From positions 3,410,001 to 3,474,000 of the forward strand of contig NZ_CP048405.1 in NCBI RefSeq assembly GCF_014084125.1: 64,000 bases of DNA, given 5' to 3'. A program made the translations under genes and the position numbers. Below the pieces are notes generated by a model. That model made no database searches. It had not been told where the DNA came from and saw only the letters and a program-made list of their open reading frames with translations. Shown here in pieces: positions 25,352 through 35,309 of the stretch. This DNA comes from Streptacidiphilus sp. PB12-B1b (GTDB lineage: Bacteria > Actinomycetota > Actinomycetes > Streptomycetales > Streptomycetaceae). Positions within the stretch are counted from its first letter, which is position 1. Every line of letters begins with the position of its first letter.

Positions 25352-27117
25352 GTGACGTCGAACCAGGTACTGGAGGGCCTGGGCCTGATCGCCGTGCTCG
25401 CCGTGGGCTCCCAGCTCCTGGCGAGCCGGCTGCGCATCCCTGCGCTCATCGTCCTGCTCCCGGTCGGATTCACCGCCGGTGCGCTCACCAGTACCGTCGA
25501 TCCCGACCAGTTGCTGGGAGCGGCCTTCTCCCCGATGGTGTCGCTGGCCGTGGCAGTGATCCTCTACGACGCCGGTCTCGGCCTGAACCTGCGGGGACTG
25601 AAGGGGCACACCCGACGGGTGGTGGTCAGGCTGATCTGGATCGGTGTGGCGATCACCGCGGTCTCCGCAGCCCTGCTCGCGATTCCCGTGCTCGGCATGT
25701 CCGAGCGCGCGGCGGTGATGCTCGGAGCGATCCTCGTCGTCTCCGGGCCGACGGTCGTCGGCCCGCTGCTCAACTTCGTCCGACCGACGGAGCGGCTCCA
25801 GCGCATCCTGGTCTGGGAGGGGTCGCTGATCGACCCGGTCGGTGGAATTCTGGGAGCACTTGTCTTCCACGCCGTCGTCGCGAGTGAACGGAAGGGGTTC
25901 GCCGGCCAGGTGGGGCAGTTCGCGGCCAGCGCGGCTGTCGGCCTGGCGGGCGGTGTCCTGGGCGCGGCGCTGCTGTGGCTGGTCTTCCGGTACCTGCGGC
26001 TGGACGAGGTACTCGGTACGACGGTGCAGCTCGCCGCTGCCGTCGGGGTGGCGGCCGCGTGCGACATCGCCCGCGACGACACAGGTCTCATCGCCACGGT
26101 CGTCATGGGAATGGCACTGGCCAACCTTCCCGGACTCGACCTCCCGGCGCGCCGGCCCTTCTTCGAAACCCTGGTCTCGCTGGTCATCGGGGTCCTTTTC
26201 ATCTCCATCTCGGCCACCGTCACGCCCCAGTCCCTGCGCCACGTGCTGCTGCCGACACTTGCCCTCGTGGCCATCCTCGTCCTTGTCGTCAGACCGCTCG
26301 TCGCAGTCCTTTCCACCGTCGGCACCGACGTTCCGTGGGGGAGCGATGGTTCGTCGGGTGGATGGCACCGCGCGGCATCGTCGCCGCGTCCACCGCCTCG
26401 ACCTTCTCGGCCACGCTGGTGAGCAGGGGAATCGGAGGCGCCGGGAAGATCCTTCCCGCCACCTTCGTGGTCATCGTCGCCACGGTCACGCTGTACGGCC
26501 TGACCGCGCATCGCGTCGCCAGGATGCTGGACGCCCTGCGTCCGGCGCGCTCCCGGCCGCTGCTGGTCGGCGGCGACCCCTGGGCAGTCGACCTGGCACG
26601 CGCGCTGCGTTCAGCGGGCCTGGACGTGCTGATGTGGGCCGGACTCGAACGCGAACGGGAGGGCATCAAGCAGGCCGGACTGGAACTGGCCCCGGGCGGC
26701 CTCCTGGCGGCGGCCACGGGTGCCGGTGCGGAGCTGGAGGGCATCACCGACGTGCTGCTCCTCACCGAGGAGGACGACTTCAATGCCCTCGCATCGGTGA
26801 ACCTCCGGGGGAGCGTCCGGGGTCCCGTCCTCCGCCTCGGGCCGCCCAGCCCCAGCCACGGCGTGATCGCCCCGTACACGGGCAGTGAGAACCTCTTCGA
26901 CAGTGCGCTGACCCGGCCCGAGCTGGCCCGCCGGTACGACGGTGGAGCCCGGATCGTGACCTGCCGGGTCGACGAGGGGATCCCCGCCGGGCACTACGTG
27001 ATGTTCCTGGTGCGCCCGAACGGGCAGCTCGCGCCCGTCACCGAGACGGACAGCCCGACGCCCCGGGCCGGAGACACCGCGATCCTGCTGAGTCCCCCCT
27101 TCGGGTCCCGGCTGTGA
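25352..27117 (+). pseudogene. Cation/proton antiporter (CPA type) with C-terminal RCK-like domain, single-base frameshift
   Basis: GTG 25352 (ribosome site GGAGCCGGGAGG) opens a typical monovalent cation:proton antiporter with about 12 helices (IPALIVLLPVGFTAG, VILYDAGLGLNLRG, VWEGSLIDPVGGILGAL). At the G5 run near 26337-26341 the frame is lost. Adding one G restores GERWFVGWMAPRGIVAAS, the expected next helix with the conserved RG, then TrkA_N/TrkA_C-like cytoplasmic domains to TGA 27115-27117. With that base the gene encodes about 588 residues, a normal length. Either a recent inactivating deletion or a homopolymer sequence error is likely. It follows cydB by 95 bp. Confidence 0.88.
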
Positions 27118-27369
27118 GGTGGGCGGCGGGCGCGGTACACGGAGGGGGAGACGTGGGCACGAACCGCCCTCAGCCCAAGCGCTCCAAGAGGTGGAGGTCG
27201 GCCGTGGTTACGTGGTCGCCCGGTTCCAGCCAGGGCACGCCGCCCAGGCGCGGGATGTCGAGGAGGACGCCCCGGCCGACGATTGGCGTCCGGCCCGAGT
27301 GGACCTCGCTCCCGGCGCACGCACCTTCTCCGGCGTGAGCAGGCATCAGGAGTGGTCCCCTGCGGCAGG

Positions 27370-29198
27370 TCAGGGGCGCTGGCGGTCCAGGGCTTCGTCG
27401 AGGGTGGTGGCGGCCATGATGAGCGACAGGTGGGTGAACGCCTGTGGGAAGTTGCCCAGTTGCTCGCCGCTGGGGCCGATCTCCTCGGCGAAGAGACCGA
27501 CGTGGTTGGCGTAGGTGTGCATCTTCTCGAAGGTGTAACGGGCTTGGTGCAGCCGCCCCGCGCGGGCGAGGGCGTCGACGTACAGGTAGGTGCACAGGCT
27601 GAAGGTGCCCTCCGAGCCGCGCAGGCCGTCCGGGGAGGCGGCCGGGTCGTACCGGTAGACGAGGCTGTCGGAGACCAGGGTGCGGTCCATGCCGTCCAGA
27701 GTGGACAGCCAGGAGGGGGCCTGGGGAGCGAGGAACCCCACCCGGGGGATCAGCAGCAGCGAGGCGTCCAGGACGGCATCGCCCCCGTAGTGCTGTACGT
27801 AGGCCTTCTCCTTGTCGCTCCACCCGCGTTCCATCACCTCTTCCAGGATGGTGTCGCGGGCCTTGGTCCACCCGACCGTGTCGGCCGGTCGGCTGAACTC
27901 GGCCGCCAGTTTCAGGCCGCGGTCGAAGGCCGTCCAGCACATCACGCGGCTGTAGGTGAAGTCCATGCGCCCCCGCGGGTCTCCCAGATGCCCTCGTCGG
28001 GCCGGTCCCAGTTGTCCGCGAGCCAGTCCAGGGTCCGGGCCAGGATCTTCCAGCCCCGGTAGCCGGCCTGGACACCGATCTCGCGTCCCTCCGACAGGGC
28101 GTAGAGAACCTCGCCGTAGATGTCGAGTTGCAGCTGGTCGGAGGCTGCGTTGCCGAGCCGGACCGGGTACGAGCCCCGGTATCCCTCGAAGTGCTCAAGG
28201 ATCTCCTCCGTCAGGAGGGGCTCCCCGTCGACCCGGTACATGATCTGGAGGGGCTCGCCGTCCTTGCTGTCCGCGTCGTGCAGGCGGTCGCCCAGCCAGT
28301 GGGTGAAGGCTGTCGCCTCCTCCACGAACCCCAGGTCCAGCAGCGCCCGCACCGACAGCGAGCCGTCCCGGACCCAGGTGTACCGGTAGTCCCAGTTGCG
28401 CTCGCCGCCGACCTGTTCGGGCAGGCCCATCGTGGCAGCGGCCACCGGCGCTCCGGTGGGGGCGTAGGTCAGGAGCTTGAGGACGATGGCGGAGCGGGCG
28501 ACCATGTCCGGCCAGCGGCCCCGGTAGTTCGAGGAGCGCAGCCACCGCTGCCAGAAGCCCACGACGTCCCACAGCTGGGCGGTGATCCCCTCGGTGGTGG
28601 GTGCGGCCGGTGCCGGCCCGTCGGCGTCGCACACGGTCAACACGACCGCCGCCGCCTCACCGACGCTCAGTGCGACCTCGCCGCATACGTCCTGCCCGTC
28701 CCGTTCCAGCGGAAAGGTGCTCTGCAGGTGGGCGGTGATGCCGGGGGCCCGGAACGCGGCGCCCTCGGCGCGCAGGTCGAGTTCGTGCTGGGCCCGCCCG
28801 TAGTCGAAGCGTGGACGGCACTCAAGGGTGAACCGCACCGTCCCGCGCACGGCACGCACGGTGCGTATCAGCGTGTGCCGGTCGGTGGGGGTGGGGCCGG
28901 CGTTCGGTGGCATCCAGTCGATCACTTCTCCCACCCCGTCCGGCGACATGAACCGGGTGACGAGAACGGCGGTGTCCGGGTAGTAGAGCTGCTTGCAGGT
29001 GTTCTGCGACAGGTCCTTGGGCGAGAGCCGGAAGTGGCCACCGCCGTCGTGGTCGAGCAGTGCGGCGAAGATGCTGGCCGAGTCGAACCGTGGGGCGGCG
29101 AACCAATCCACTACCCCCTGGGCCGAGATCAGGGCGGAGGTCTGCAAATCGCCTATGAGGCCGTGATCTGCGATGGGCGGGTAGCGGTCCATGGGCAT
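27370..29198 (-). pseudogene. Glycoside hydrolase family 15 (glucoamylase/trehalase type), single-base frameshift
   Basis: ATG 29198 (or 29192) opens MPMDRYPPIADHGLIGDLQ and a family-typical N-terminal beta domain. The (alpha/alpha)6 barrel follows with NWDYRYTWVRDGSLSVRALL, which contains the catalytic-site W-D-R and R-D. The frame breaks near 27968-27975 in a G5 run (GAWTSPTAA then stop). One added G gives ETRGGRMDFTYSRVMCW, and the frame continues to 27370 with EEIGPSGEQLGNFPQAFTHL, where Glu is the family catalytic base region. The restored length is about 609 residues, as for actinobacterial GH15 trehalases/glucoamylases. Substrate uncertain. Confidence 0.9.
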
Positions 29199-29336
29199 CC
29201 AATCTCGACATTACCCCTTTATCTCCCACTATCTGCCATTATCCAGCTGTTCGCCTGCGGTGAGGCGTGCAGTCGGCACCACTGCGCTGAGGTCGCCGCC
29301 CCGCGACCTCCCCCCGGGTACGCGCTGCCACTGACG

Positions 29337-29786
29337 GTGACCAATCGGTGCTGGAACGCCCGAAGGCAGGGGCTGCTCGCGCTGCTCGGCTTCCTGCTCG
29401 CCATCGTCGCAACGTTCCTCTTCAGCCTGCTGATTCGCGCGTTCGGCTTGCAGTCTGAGGCGTTCACCCTGGGAGTGCGTCCGGTATCCACGGTGATCAA
29501 CACTCCCGACTTCTTCTCGTTCGCCGTCGCGGGCCTGGCGGGCATCGTCGGCATTGTTTCGCTGACCGAAGCCAGGACGAGCACCCTGCTCGGCGGCTTC
29601 ATCTCCGTCACGACGATCCCGGCCGCGGCGGACACCAGGGTGTCGACTGCGTTCACCAGCTGGCGCGAGGACTGGGGATCGCTCGTCCAACTGCTGCTCG
29701 ACATCGTCGTGCTGGCCGCCTTCTGGACGACGGGGGCGCAGCAGCTGTTTTCGTCACCAGATACCCCCGCTGATCCTGCGCGCTGA
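29337..29786 (+). pseudogene. DUF389 membrane protein, C-terminal part
   Basis: About 149 codons from GTG 29337. Two or three helices precede the DUF389 signature region FAVAGLAGIVGIVSLTEART, then GGFISVTTIPAA and SLVQLLLDIVVLAAFW. Normal DUF389 proteins are about 300-330 residues; the first half is absent and nothing upstream continues it. The piece is either a 5'-truncated gene or a short variant. Function of DUF389 is unknown. Confidence 0.65.
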
Positions 29787-30048
29787 CGGAATCGGCTTCC
29801 GGAACGGGACGGGTCAGCGCGCGTCCGCTCGAAGTCGAACGGTTTCGGTCAGGCGGTTGAGTCGGTCAGGGCGAAGCAGAGCGCGAAGCCGTCCCGACCG
29901 CCACCGACCTCGCCGTCACCGGCCCAACCAGGCCGAGCAGCCGTAGTGGAAGCCGGCATCCGACCGTCCACCGGGGGCTCCGTTTCCTGCGTCCGGTCGA
30001 CTGCAAGGTTCTCAGCAGCCCCTTGCCATCAGGCACAACGCCGTAACT
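29787..30048. other. Intergenic region between convergent genes
   Basis: 262 bp with no recognisable gene or clear terminator. Confidence 0.35.
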
Positions 30049-30456
30049 TCATGGCTTTGCGCCAAAGGCAGCCCTCAGCTGATCCTCCTGCTGCACCGAA
30101 AGGTCAGAGCGCATCAACTCCATGGCGTGTCCTTGGAACGCCTTTGTGACGGAGTCGATCACGGCGTCGGTGCTCAGGAGCACGAGCGCCGAGGTGCCCG
30201 GCGTCATGTCACCCTTCACAGACTCGATCATCGCGCTGTCGATGCCGGCCTTGCTCAGCTTCTTGGCGAACGCGGAGGCTTTGCCGCCCTCGTCGGTCAC
30301 GTGTTCCTGTACCTGGGGCCCCGCTGCGTACTGCGGCCAACGGATCACTGCGACATCGCGCACATCGATGACCTGCTGGTCACCCAACTGTTTGACCTGC
30401 AGGACTGCGTCGTCGGCTCCTTCGGTACCACTGAACCGCCATGCCGTTGTTGACAC
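30049..30456 (-). CDS. DUF1269-like protein
   Basis: 135 residues from GTG 30456. The N-terminal half (VLQVKQLGDQQVIDVRDVAVIRWP) and the C-terminal half (IDSAMIESVKGDMTPGTSALVLLS, then LSVQQEDQLRAAF; shortened here) match DUF1269 proteins. Those normally have a glycine-rich membrane hairpin in the middle, which is missing here and replaced by a short basic segment (KASAFAKKLSKAG). The result should be a soluble protein. The family is common in actinobacterial stress regions. Function unknown. Confidence 0.7.
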   Translation of the reverse strand: MSTTAWRFSGTEGADDAVLQVKQLGDQQVIDVRDVAVIRWPQYAAGPQVQEHVTDEGGKASAFAKKLSKAGIDSAMIESVKGDMTPGTSALVLLSTDAVIDSVTKAFQGHAMELMRSDLSVQQEDQLRAAFGAKP

Positions 30457-31006
30457 GGGTCTACTCCTTCCGCCAAGCCAGTCGAGAGTGCCCGCAGCCG
30501 TGGCTCGACGGGGTCGTGTCCGCCGCGCGGCACGGAACGACATCCAAGAACAGCCCGCGGCGCAGGATCGCCTCCTTGTCCCTGGTGAGGCCGTGTCGTA
30601 CTTGGCCGCAATCGGCAGCTTGCGCCCCCGTTGGGGAGGTATACCGTTTCGGGCGCGGTGCCGGGTCCTGGTCGGGGCTGTCGGTGCTGGCCATCCAGGG
30701 TCTATTTCTCCAGGCTAACCCGACATATCAGGTGTTTCACCCGGGGCCGTCACGTGGGGGCCGACTCGCCCCGATGGCTGGTTGCCCGGCTGCGGGCCAG
30801 GAGGGCCCCGGGGTCGCACCTGTCCGTACCGTTCTGACAGGCGTACGCAACCCTCCGCCGAGGTACCGCGGAACAGGCCGGAGGGAGAGGGCGCGGGGAG
30901 AGAGTCCCGGAGGTGCTGCCTGACTGCCGCCGTGGCAGCCTGGATATGGAGTCTCCGACCGGGTCGCCCAATTCGGCGACGAAGTTGTTCTCGAAGGAGC
31001 CCGCAC
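30457..31006. other. Region without a supportable gene
   Basis: 550 bp between divergent DUF1269 and DUF7144 genes. It must hold both promoters; no recognisable protein or clear operator was found. Confidence 0.35.
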
Positions 31007-31438
31007 ATGGCCAGCAATGTCAGTGAAACGCCGACGGACGCCCTCACGTCCCGGAGGCCGTTCGCAACCGGCTGGACCGTCTTTGCCGCCGTTCTGATGA
31101 TCTTCGGTGGTGCCATGGCGATATTCGAGGGGATAGCCGCCATCGCCAAAGACGACCTGATCGTCGTCACTCACAATTACGCCTACAAGTTGAACACCAC
31201 CGGCTGGGGCTGGATCCATCTCATCCTGGGCATACTCATCGTCCTGGCCGGTGTGGCCCTCTTCAGTGGTGCCGTCTGGGCACGTGCCGTCGGTGTCGTC
31301 GTCGTCGGACTCGGCATGATCGCCAACTTCTTGTGGCTGCCCTACTACCCGTTCTGGGCCATCGTGCTGATCGCCATCGACGTCTTCGTGATCTGGGCCC
31401 TCTGCGCCGGAACGACGAGAACAGCGCGGCCGGATTGA
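31007..31438 (+). CDS. DUF7144-family four-helix membrane protein
   Basis: 143 residues from ATG 31007 with ribosome site GAAGGAGC. After a hydrophilic N-terminus (~20 residues) come four helices: WTVFAAVLMIFGGAMAIFEG, WGWIHLILGILIVLAGVALF, AVGVVVVGLGMIANFL and WAIVLIAIDVFVIWAL. The pattern F-A-x-x-x-M-x-x-x-G with G-W-I-H-L is that of DUF7144 (stress-associated membrane proteins of actinomycetes). Its TGA stop is also the 3-bp target duplication of the IS5-family element inserted directly behind, so the coding region is just preserved. Confidence 0.88.
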   Translation: MASNVSETPTDALTSRRPFATGWTVFAAVLMIFGGAMAIFEGIAAIAKDDLIVVTHNYAYKLNTTGWGWIHLILGILIVLAGVALFSGAVWARAVGVVVVGLGMIANFLWLPYYPFWAIVLIAIDVFVIWALCAGTTRTARPD

Positions 31439-32280
31439 GAAGTCATCTCATTTGGGCCAGTAGGCTGCCCTGGTGACGATCGTGGAGCGGTTGGTGCCGG
31501 ACGGGTTGTGGGAGTTGTTCCAGCGGGTGGTGCCGGCTTCGCCGACACGGCCACAGGGCGGCGGGCGTCGCCGCTATGGGGACCGTGAGGTACTGGCCGC
31601 GATCGTCTTCGTGGCCACCTCCGGCTGCACCTGGGCCCAGCTCCCACCGTGTTTCGGCCCGTCCGGGCCGACCGCACACCGCCGCTTCGCCGAGTGGAGC
31701 CGGGCGCGAGTGTGGGCCAAGCTGCACCGCCTGGTCATGGACGAACTCGGCGCGCGCGGCGAGCTGGACTGGTCGCGGTGCGCGGTCGACTCGGTCAACA
31801 TGCGGGCCTTGAAAAGGGGGACCTGACGGGTCCGAATCCTGTGGATCGGGGCAAGTACGGGTCGAAGATCCACATACTCACCGAGCGCACCGGTTTACCC
31901 CTGTCGATCGGCATCTCCGGCGCGAACCTGCACGACAGCCAGGCCCTGGAGCCGCTCGTCCGTGGCATCGCCCCGGTGCGCTCCCGACGCGGACCACGGC
32001 GACGGCGCCCCGCCAAGCTCCACGCCGACAAGGCCTACGACTACGTTCACCTGCGGCGATGGCTCCGATCCCGCGGCATCACCCCACGCATCGCACGCCG
32101 TGGCATCGAATCCTCCGAGCGCTTGGGCCGCTACCGCTGGACCCGCGCACCGTCGCCTGGCTCGCCGGCTGCCGACGACTCCACCGCCGCTACGAACGCA
32201 AAGCCGAACACTTCCTCGCCTTCGTGGGCATCGCCGCCACGCTCATCTGCTACCGCCGACTCGCCAAATGAGATGACCTC
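31439..32280 (+). mobile_element. IS5-family insertion sequence, 842 bp, TGA target duplication
   Basis: Imperfect 17-bp terminal inverted repeats (31439-31455 and 32264-32280, 16 of 17 matching) enclose a transposase gene. The flanks are TGA on both sides (31436-31438 and 32281-32283), a TNA-type 3-bp duplication used by part of the IS5 family (IS427-like). Length and layout agree with that group. Confidence 0.92.
31473..32271 (+). pseudogene. IS5-family transposase, two frames plus a small lesion
   Basis: The first frame (from GTG 31473 to 31826) holds the N-terminal region (CTWAQLPPCFGPSGPTAHRRF) and the first DDE Asp in CAVDSVNMRALKRG. At AAAAGGGGG the reading must shift by -1 to continue as DLTGPNPVDRGKYGSKIHIL and HADKAYDYVHL, the second catalytic Asp. 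That slip is typical of programmed frameshifting in IS5 elements. A second break near 32145 removes a few codons before TVAWLAGCRRLHRRYERKAEHF, which contains the catalytic Glu region. The element is probably not autonomous in this copy. Confidence 0.85.
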
Positions 32281-32464
32281 TGATTCGCCGCCGCCGGCCC
32301 GCCAGGCGCGGGACCGGCGGCGGCGGCGGCCCGTGGCAGACCTCGTCACTTCCGGCCTGTCCCACGCTCCGTGCCCGCCCACCCGGAACCGCCCCAACGG
32401 CGGCGGCCAGGGCGGATGCCGGCACGGCCGTCCATGCGGACCTGTTCCTGGACGAGCTGTGCTC

Positions 32465-33163
32465 CTACTGCAAGATATTGATCGCGCGAGCGATCACCAG
32501 CGCGCCGATGCCAAGAGAGGCGACGGATTCCATCATCATCAACAGCTTCGCCCACCGCTTGATCGCGGAGATGTCGGTGGGGCTGAACGCGGTGGCGGTC
32601 CAGAAGGCCAGTACCAGATAGTCGGCGAAGATCGGCACCCAGGTGGTCGGCGCGTAGTCCGTGTACTGCATCTCGGCGAACACCAACGCCGGATTCGCAT
32701 ACGGTTGGTGCGCGCGGGAAGCGGCACCACCGCGATCCAGATCCCAGTACCACAGCCCGAAGGTGATCACGTTCGTGACCCAGATCACTCCACCGGTAGC
32801 CAGCAACCCGATGGCGTTGTTGGCGAACAGCTTGTTGTTGGTCAGGATGTCGGCCACCAAGTGGGCGGCGGCGAACAAATTCGCCACCGTCATGAAGGCG
32901 ATGGTGAGGCCGGTTGTGATCCGCAGCCATGGCTTCTGTCGATCGATGCGGCCCGGGTCTCCGATGATCAGCGCGGCTAGCAGTACCATCAGGACGACCG
33001 GGACCGCCCAAGAAGGGGTCACCCGGTACTTCGTGGGCAACGCCACGTGGAGAAACGCGGCGAACAAGATCGCCAGCGCCACCGGCCACCAGTGCTCACC
33101 CCGTGCAGCGGCCTGAACCGGCGCTGGCGGGGGCGGGGCGACCGGGTTCGGGCCTGATGTCAT
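32465..33163 (-). CDS. DUF1345-family membrane protein
   Basis: 232 residues from ATG 33163. After a Pro/Ala-rich start come about six helices. Family-like features are LPTKYRVTPSW, WDLDRGG, YADFAPTTW-like YTDYAPTTWVPIFADYL and AFSPTDISAIKRWAK. These are the DUF1345 (YqxA-like) signature blocks. The last helix is typical (VASLGIGALVIARAINIL). Function unknown; complete. Confidence 0.88.
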   Translation of the reverse strand: MTSGPNPVAPPPPAPVQAAARGEHWWPVALAILFAAFLHVALPTKYRVTPSWAVPVVLMVLLAALIIGDPGRIDRQKPWLRITTGLTIAFMTVANLFAAAHLVADILTNNKLFANNAIGLLATGGVIWVTNVITFGLWYWDLDRGGAASRAHQPYANPALVFAEMQYTDYAPTTWVPIFADYLVLAFWTATAFSPTDISAIKRWAKLLMMMESVASLGIGALVIARAINILQ

Positions 33164-33348
33164 GCCCCATTGTTGCCTTACCGGTTCTGACGCCGCAGCA
33201 GTGACGCGCCGCTTCTCGGATCACCGCCCGATGACTCCCCACAGCCGCACGAAGGCGGTTGGGTGCGGTTCATCTGCCGGAAAGTGGGTGCTTTCGTCGC
33301 AGAAGGGGTTTCCGGGGGCCGGGTCGGCGCGAACCTGGCGGAGACGAC

Positions 33349-33487
33349 CTAGGACACGACGAACCCGTCGGTTGGTGAGCGCCCGCCTGTGCCGGGCAGG
33401 CACCGGATGGTCAGCGCGACCAGCACGCCGGCCAGCAGCAGCGGCGGAATGGGCCACCACAGGGGTTCGCCGCAGAAGCCCAGGGCC
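33349..33487 (-). pseudogene. ClC-type chloride channel fragment
   Basis: One frame on the minus strand reads FCGEPLWWPIPPLLLAGVL followed by TIRCLPGTGGRSPTDGF and then TAG. This matches the short region W-W-P-(M/I)-x-L-A-G-V-x-V-A-x-x-I-R-x-L-P-G-x-G-G-x-S-P seen in actinobacterial ClC proteins. Only about 45 codons remain. Confidence 0.5.
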
Positions 33488-33511
33488 GCTCACCCCTTCG
33501 GGGGAATTTTC

Positions 33512-33560
33512 TCCCGGTATAGGTAATATTTGGCTGAAATATGTATCTATATCTGCGATG
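33512..33560 (+). promoter_or_regulatory. AT-rich promoter-like island upstream of the DUF2252 gene
   Basis: A stretch containing ataggtaatatttggc, tgaaatatgtatctatat and similar is sharply AT-rich within GC-rich DNA, 50-95 bp upstream of the DUF2252 start. It probably holds the promoter; a precise -10 cannot be fixed. Confidence 0.45.
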
Positions 33561-33607
33561 CGTTACCCGCCAGCAGCGAACTCGGCTGCGACCCTACGGG
33601 AGTTGCC

Positions 33608-35068
33608 ATGACGGCGAAGAAAAAGGGCGTGACAGGCGGGAAGCCTGGTGCGGGGGCATCCACCCGGGGCGCAGCGCCGGCAGAGCCTATGAGCCGGGCG
33701 GACCGGGTGGCGCTGGGGAAGGAAGCCCGCGGGGCGGCGCCGCTGGAGGCGCACGGAGAGTTCCGGCCGGTCGGATCGCGCGATCCGGTCGGGCTTCTGT
33801 TGGGTCAGGCGGCGTCGCGGGTGTCGGAACTCGTGCCGGTACGGCATGGGCGCATGCTGGTATCGCCCTTCACGTACTACCGGGGGGCCGCACTGCCGAT
33901 AGCGGCGGATCTGGCTGCCACGCCCACCTCAGGGCTGCGGGTCCAGCTGTGCGGAGACGCGCATCTGTCCAATTTCGGCGCGTTCGCCTCGCCGGAGCGG
34001 CGACTGGTGTTCGACGTCAACGACTTCGACGAGACTCTGCCCGGGCCGTTCGAGTGGGATGTCAAGCGGCTGGCCGCGAGCCTGGCCGTGGCGGGGCGCG
34101 ACAACGACTTCTCCGGCAAGACCCGCCGCAAGATCGTCCTGGCTGCGGCCGAGGGTTATCGCAAGGCGATGCGCCGCTTCGCGAAGCAGTCCTTCCTGGA
34201 CGTCTGGTATGCGCACCTGGACATCGAGGAGGCCATCAGGCAGTTCAGGTCCCAGTTGAAAGCGAAGAGGTTCAAGGCGGCCGAGGAACTGCTGGCCAAG
34301 GCCCATACCCGCGACAGCACGCAGGTGCTGGGCAAGCTCACCACCATGGTCGACGGTCGTCGGCAGATCGTCAGCGACCCCCCGACGATCGTCCCCGTCG
34401 AAGAGGTTTTCGGTGATGTGCAGGCCGAGGCAATCTACGAGCTGATCCGCACCGTGCTGGGCAAATACCGGCGCACGCTGCAGTCCGACCGGCGACACCT
34501 GCTCGATCAGTTCACGCTGGTCCAGATGGCCCGCAAGGTCGTCGGGGTGGGCAGCGTCGGTACCCGAGCCTGGATCGCGCTGATGGACGCCGGGGACGGC
34601 GTCGAACCGCTGTTCCTGCAAGCCAAGGAGGCCCAGCCCTCCGTCCTGGTGGAGTATGCCGGGCGCAGCCAGTACAGCAACCAGGGCGAGCGCGTCGTCG
34701 CCGGGCAGCACCTCATGCAGGCCCAAAGCGACATCTTCCTCGGCTGGACCCGCGTCACCGGGCCGGACGGGAAGGACCGGGACTTCTACGTGCGCCAGTT
34801 GCGCGACTGGAAATTCTCCGCACCGATCGAGATGATGCTCCCATCGGGCATGGCGGTGTACGCCTGGCTGTGTGGTTGGACCCTTGCCCGAGCGCACGCC
34901 CGCTCCGGTGACCGGGTCGCCTTGGCCGCCTACCTCGGCGGCTCCGACCGGTTCGACCAAGCCATCGCGGACTTCGCCGAAACCTACGCCGACCAGAACG
35001 AAGACGACTTCGCTGCCCTGCAGACTGCCGTGAAAGAGGGCAGAGCCGAAGCCACCAGCGGGATCTGA
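33608..35068 (+). CDS. DUF2252-family protein (kinase-like fold)
   Basis: 486 residues from ATG 33608 with ribosome site CGGGAG. The DUF2252 blocks are present: MLVSPFTYYRGAALPIAADL, QLCGDAHLSNFGAFASPE, FDVNDFDETLPGPFEWDVKRL, and later QAKEAQPSVLVEYAG and FYVRQLRDWKFSA. HLSNFG and DVNDFDE look like the catalytic and metal loops of an aminoglycoside phosphotransferase-like fold. The family is uncharacterised but frequent near stress genes in Streptomyces. A lysine-rich N-terminal 40 residues (MTAKKKGVTGGKPG) looks disordered. Complete. Confidence 0.92.
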   Translation: MTAKKKGVTGGKPGAGASTRGAAPAEPMSRADRVALGKEARGAAPLEAHGEFRPVGSRDPVGLLLGQAASRVSELVPVRHGRMLVSPFTYYRGAALPIAADLAATPTSGLRVQLCGDAHLSNFGAFASPERRLVFDVNDFDETLPGPFEWDVKRLAASLAVAGRDNDFSGKTRRKIVLAAAEGYRKAMRRFAKQSFLDVWYAHLDIEEAIRQFRSQLKAKRFKAAEELLAKAHTRDSTQVLGKLTTMVDGRRQIVSDPPTIVPVEEVFGDVQAEAIYELIRTVLGKYRRTLQSDRRHLLDQFTLVQMARKVVGVGSVGTRAWIALMDAGDGVEPLFLQAKEAQPSVLVEYAGRSQYSNQGERVVAGQHLMQAQSDIFLGWTRVTGPDGKDRDFYVRQLRDWKFSAPIEMMLPSGMAVYAWLCGWTLARAHARSGDRVALAAYLGGSDRFDQAIADFAETYADQNEDDFAALQTAVKEGRAEATSGI

Positions 35069-35309
35069 CGTGTGCTTCGCCCGGTGCCGGTGGTGACGAG
35101 CCGGTGGGCGCGAATTTCCCTTGGGCAGTAACCGGATCAACGCCGCGAACAGGGGCCGGTCGGCCCAGTGGAGCTGGGGCAGGAGGCCAGGGCGAGGGTA
35201 CTTCCCGCGGTCGGCTTTGTCGTTGGCCTGCACGCACAGGGCGCTGCTGATGTTGGTGATCTTGTACTTGCCTTCTTGAGGTGACTTGACTGGCGGTGTC
35301 GATCCTCGA
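35069..35309. other. Remnant DNA of unclear origin
   Basis: A minus-strand frame here reads KYKITNISSALCVQANDK and continues to a proline/arginine-rich end. It looks like old coding sequence joined to the IS701-type relic upstream, but I could not assign it to a family. Confidence 0.3.

Noticed and set aside
27119..28062. Plus-strand open frames over the GH15 gene
   Set aside because: The minus strand encodes clear GH15 motifs; the plus frames have no recognisable domain or start signal.
28128..29330. Long plus frame running into the DUF389 piece
   Set aside because: Everything before about 29330 is antisense to GH15. Only the last 150 codons resemble a real protein, so only that part was annotated.
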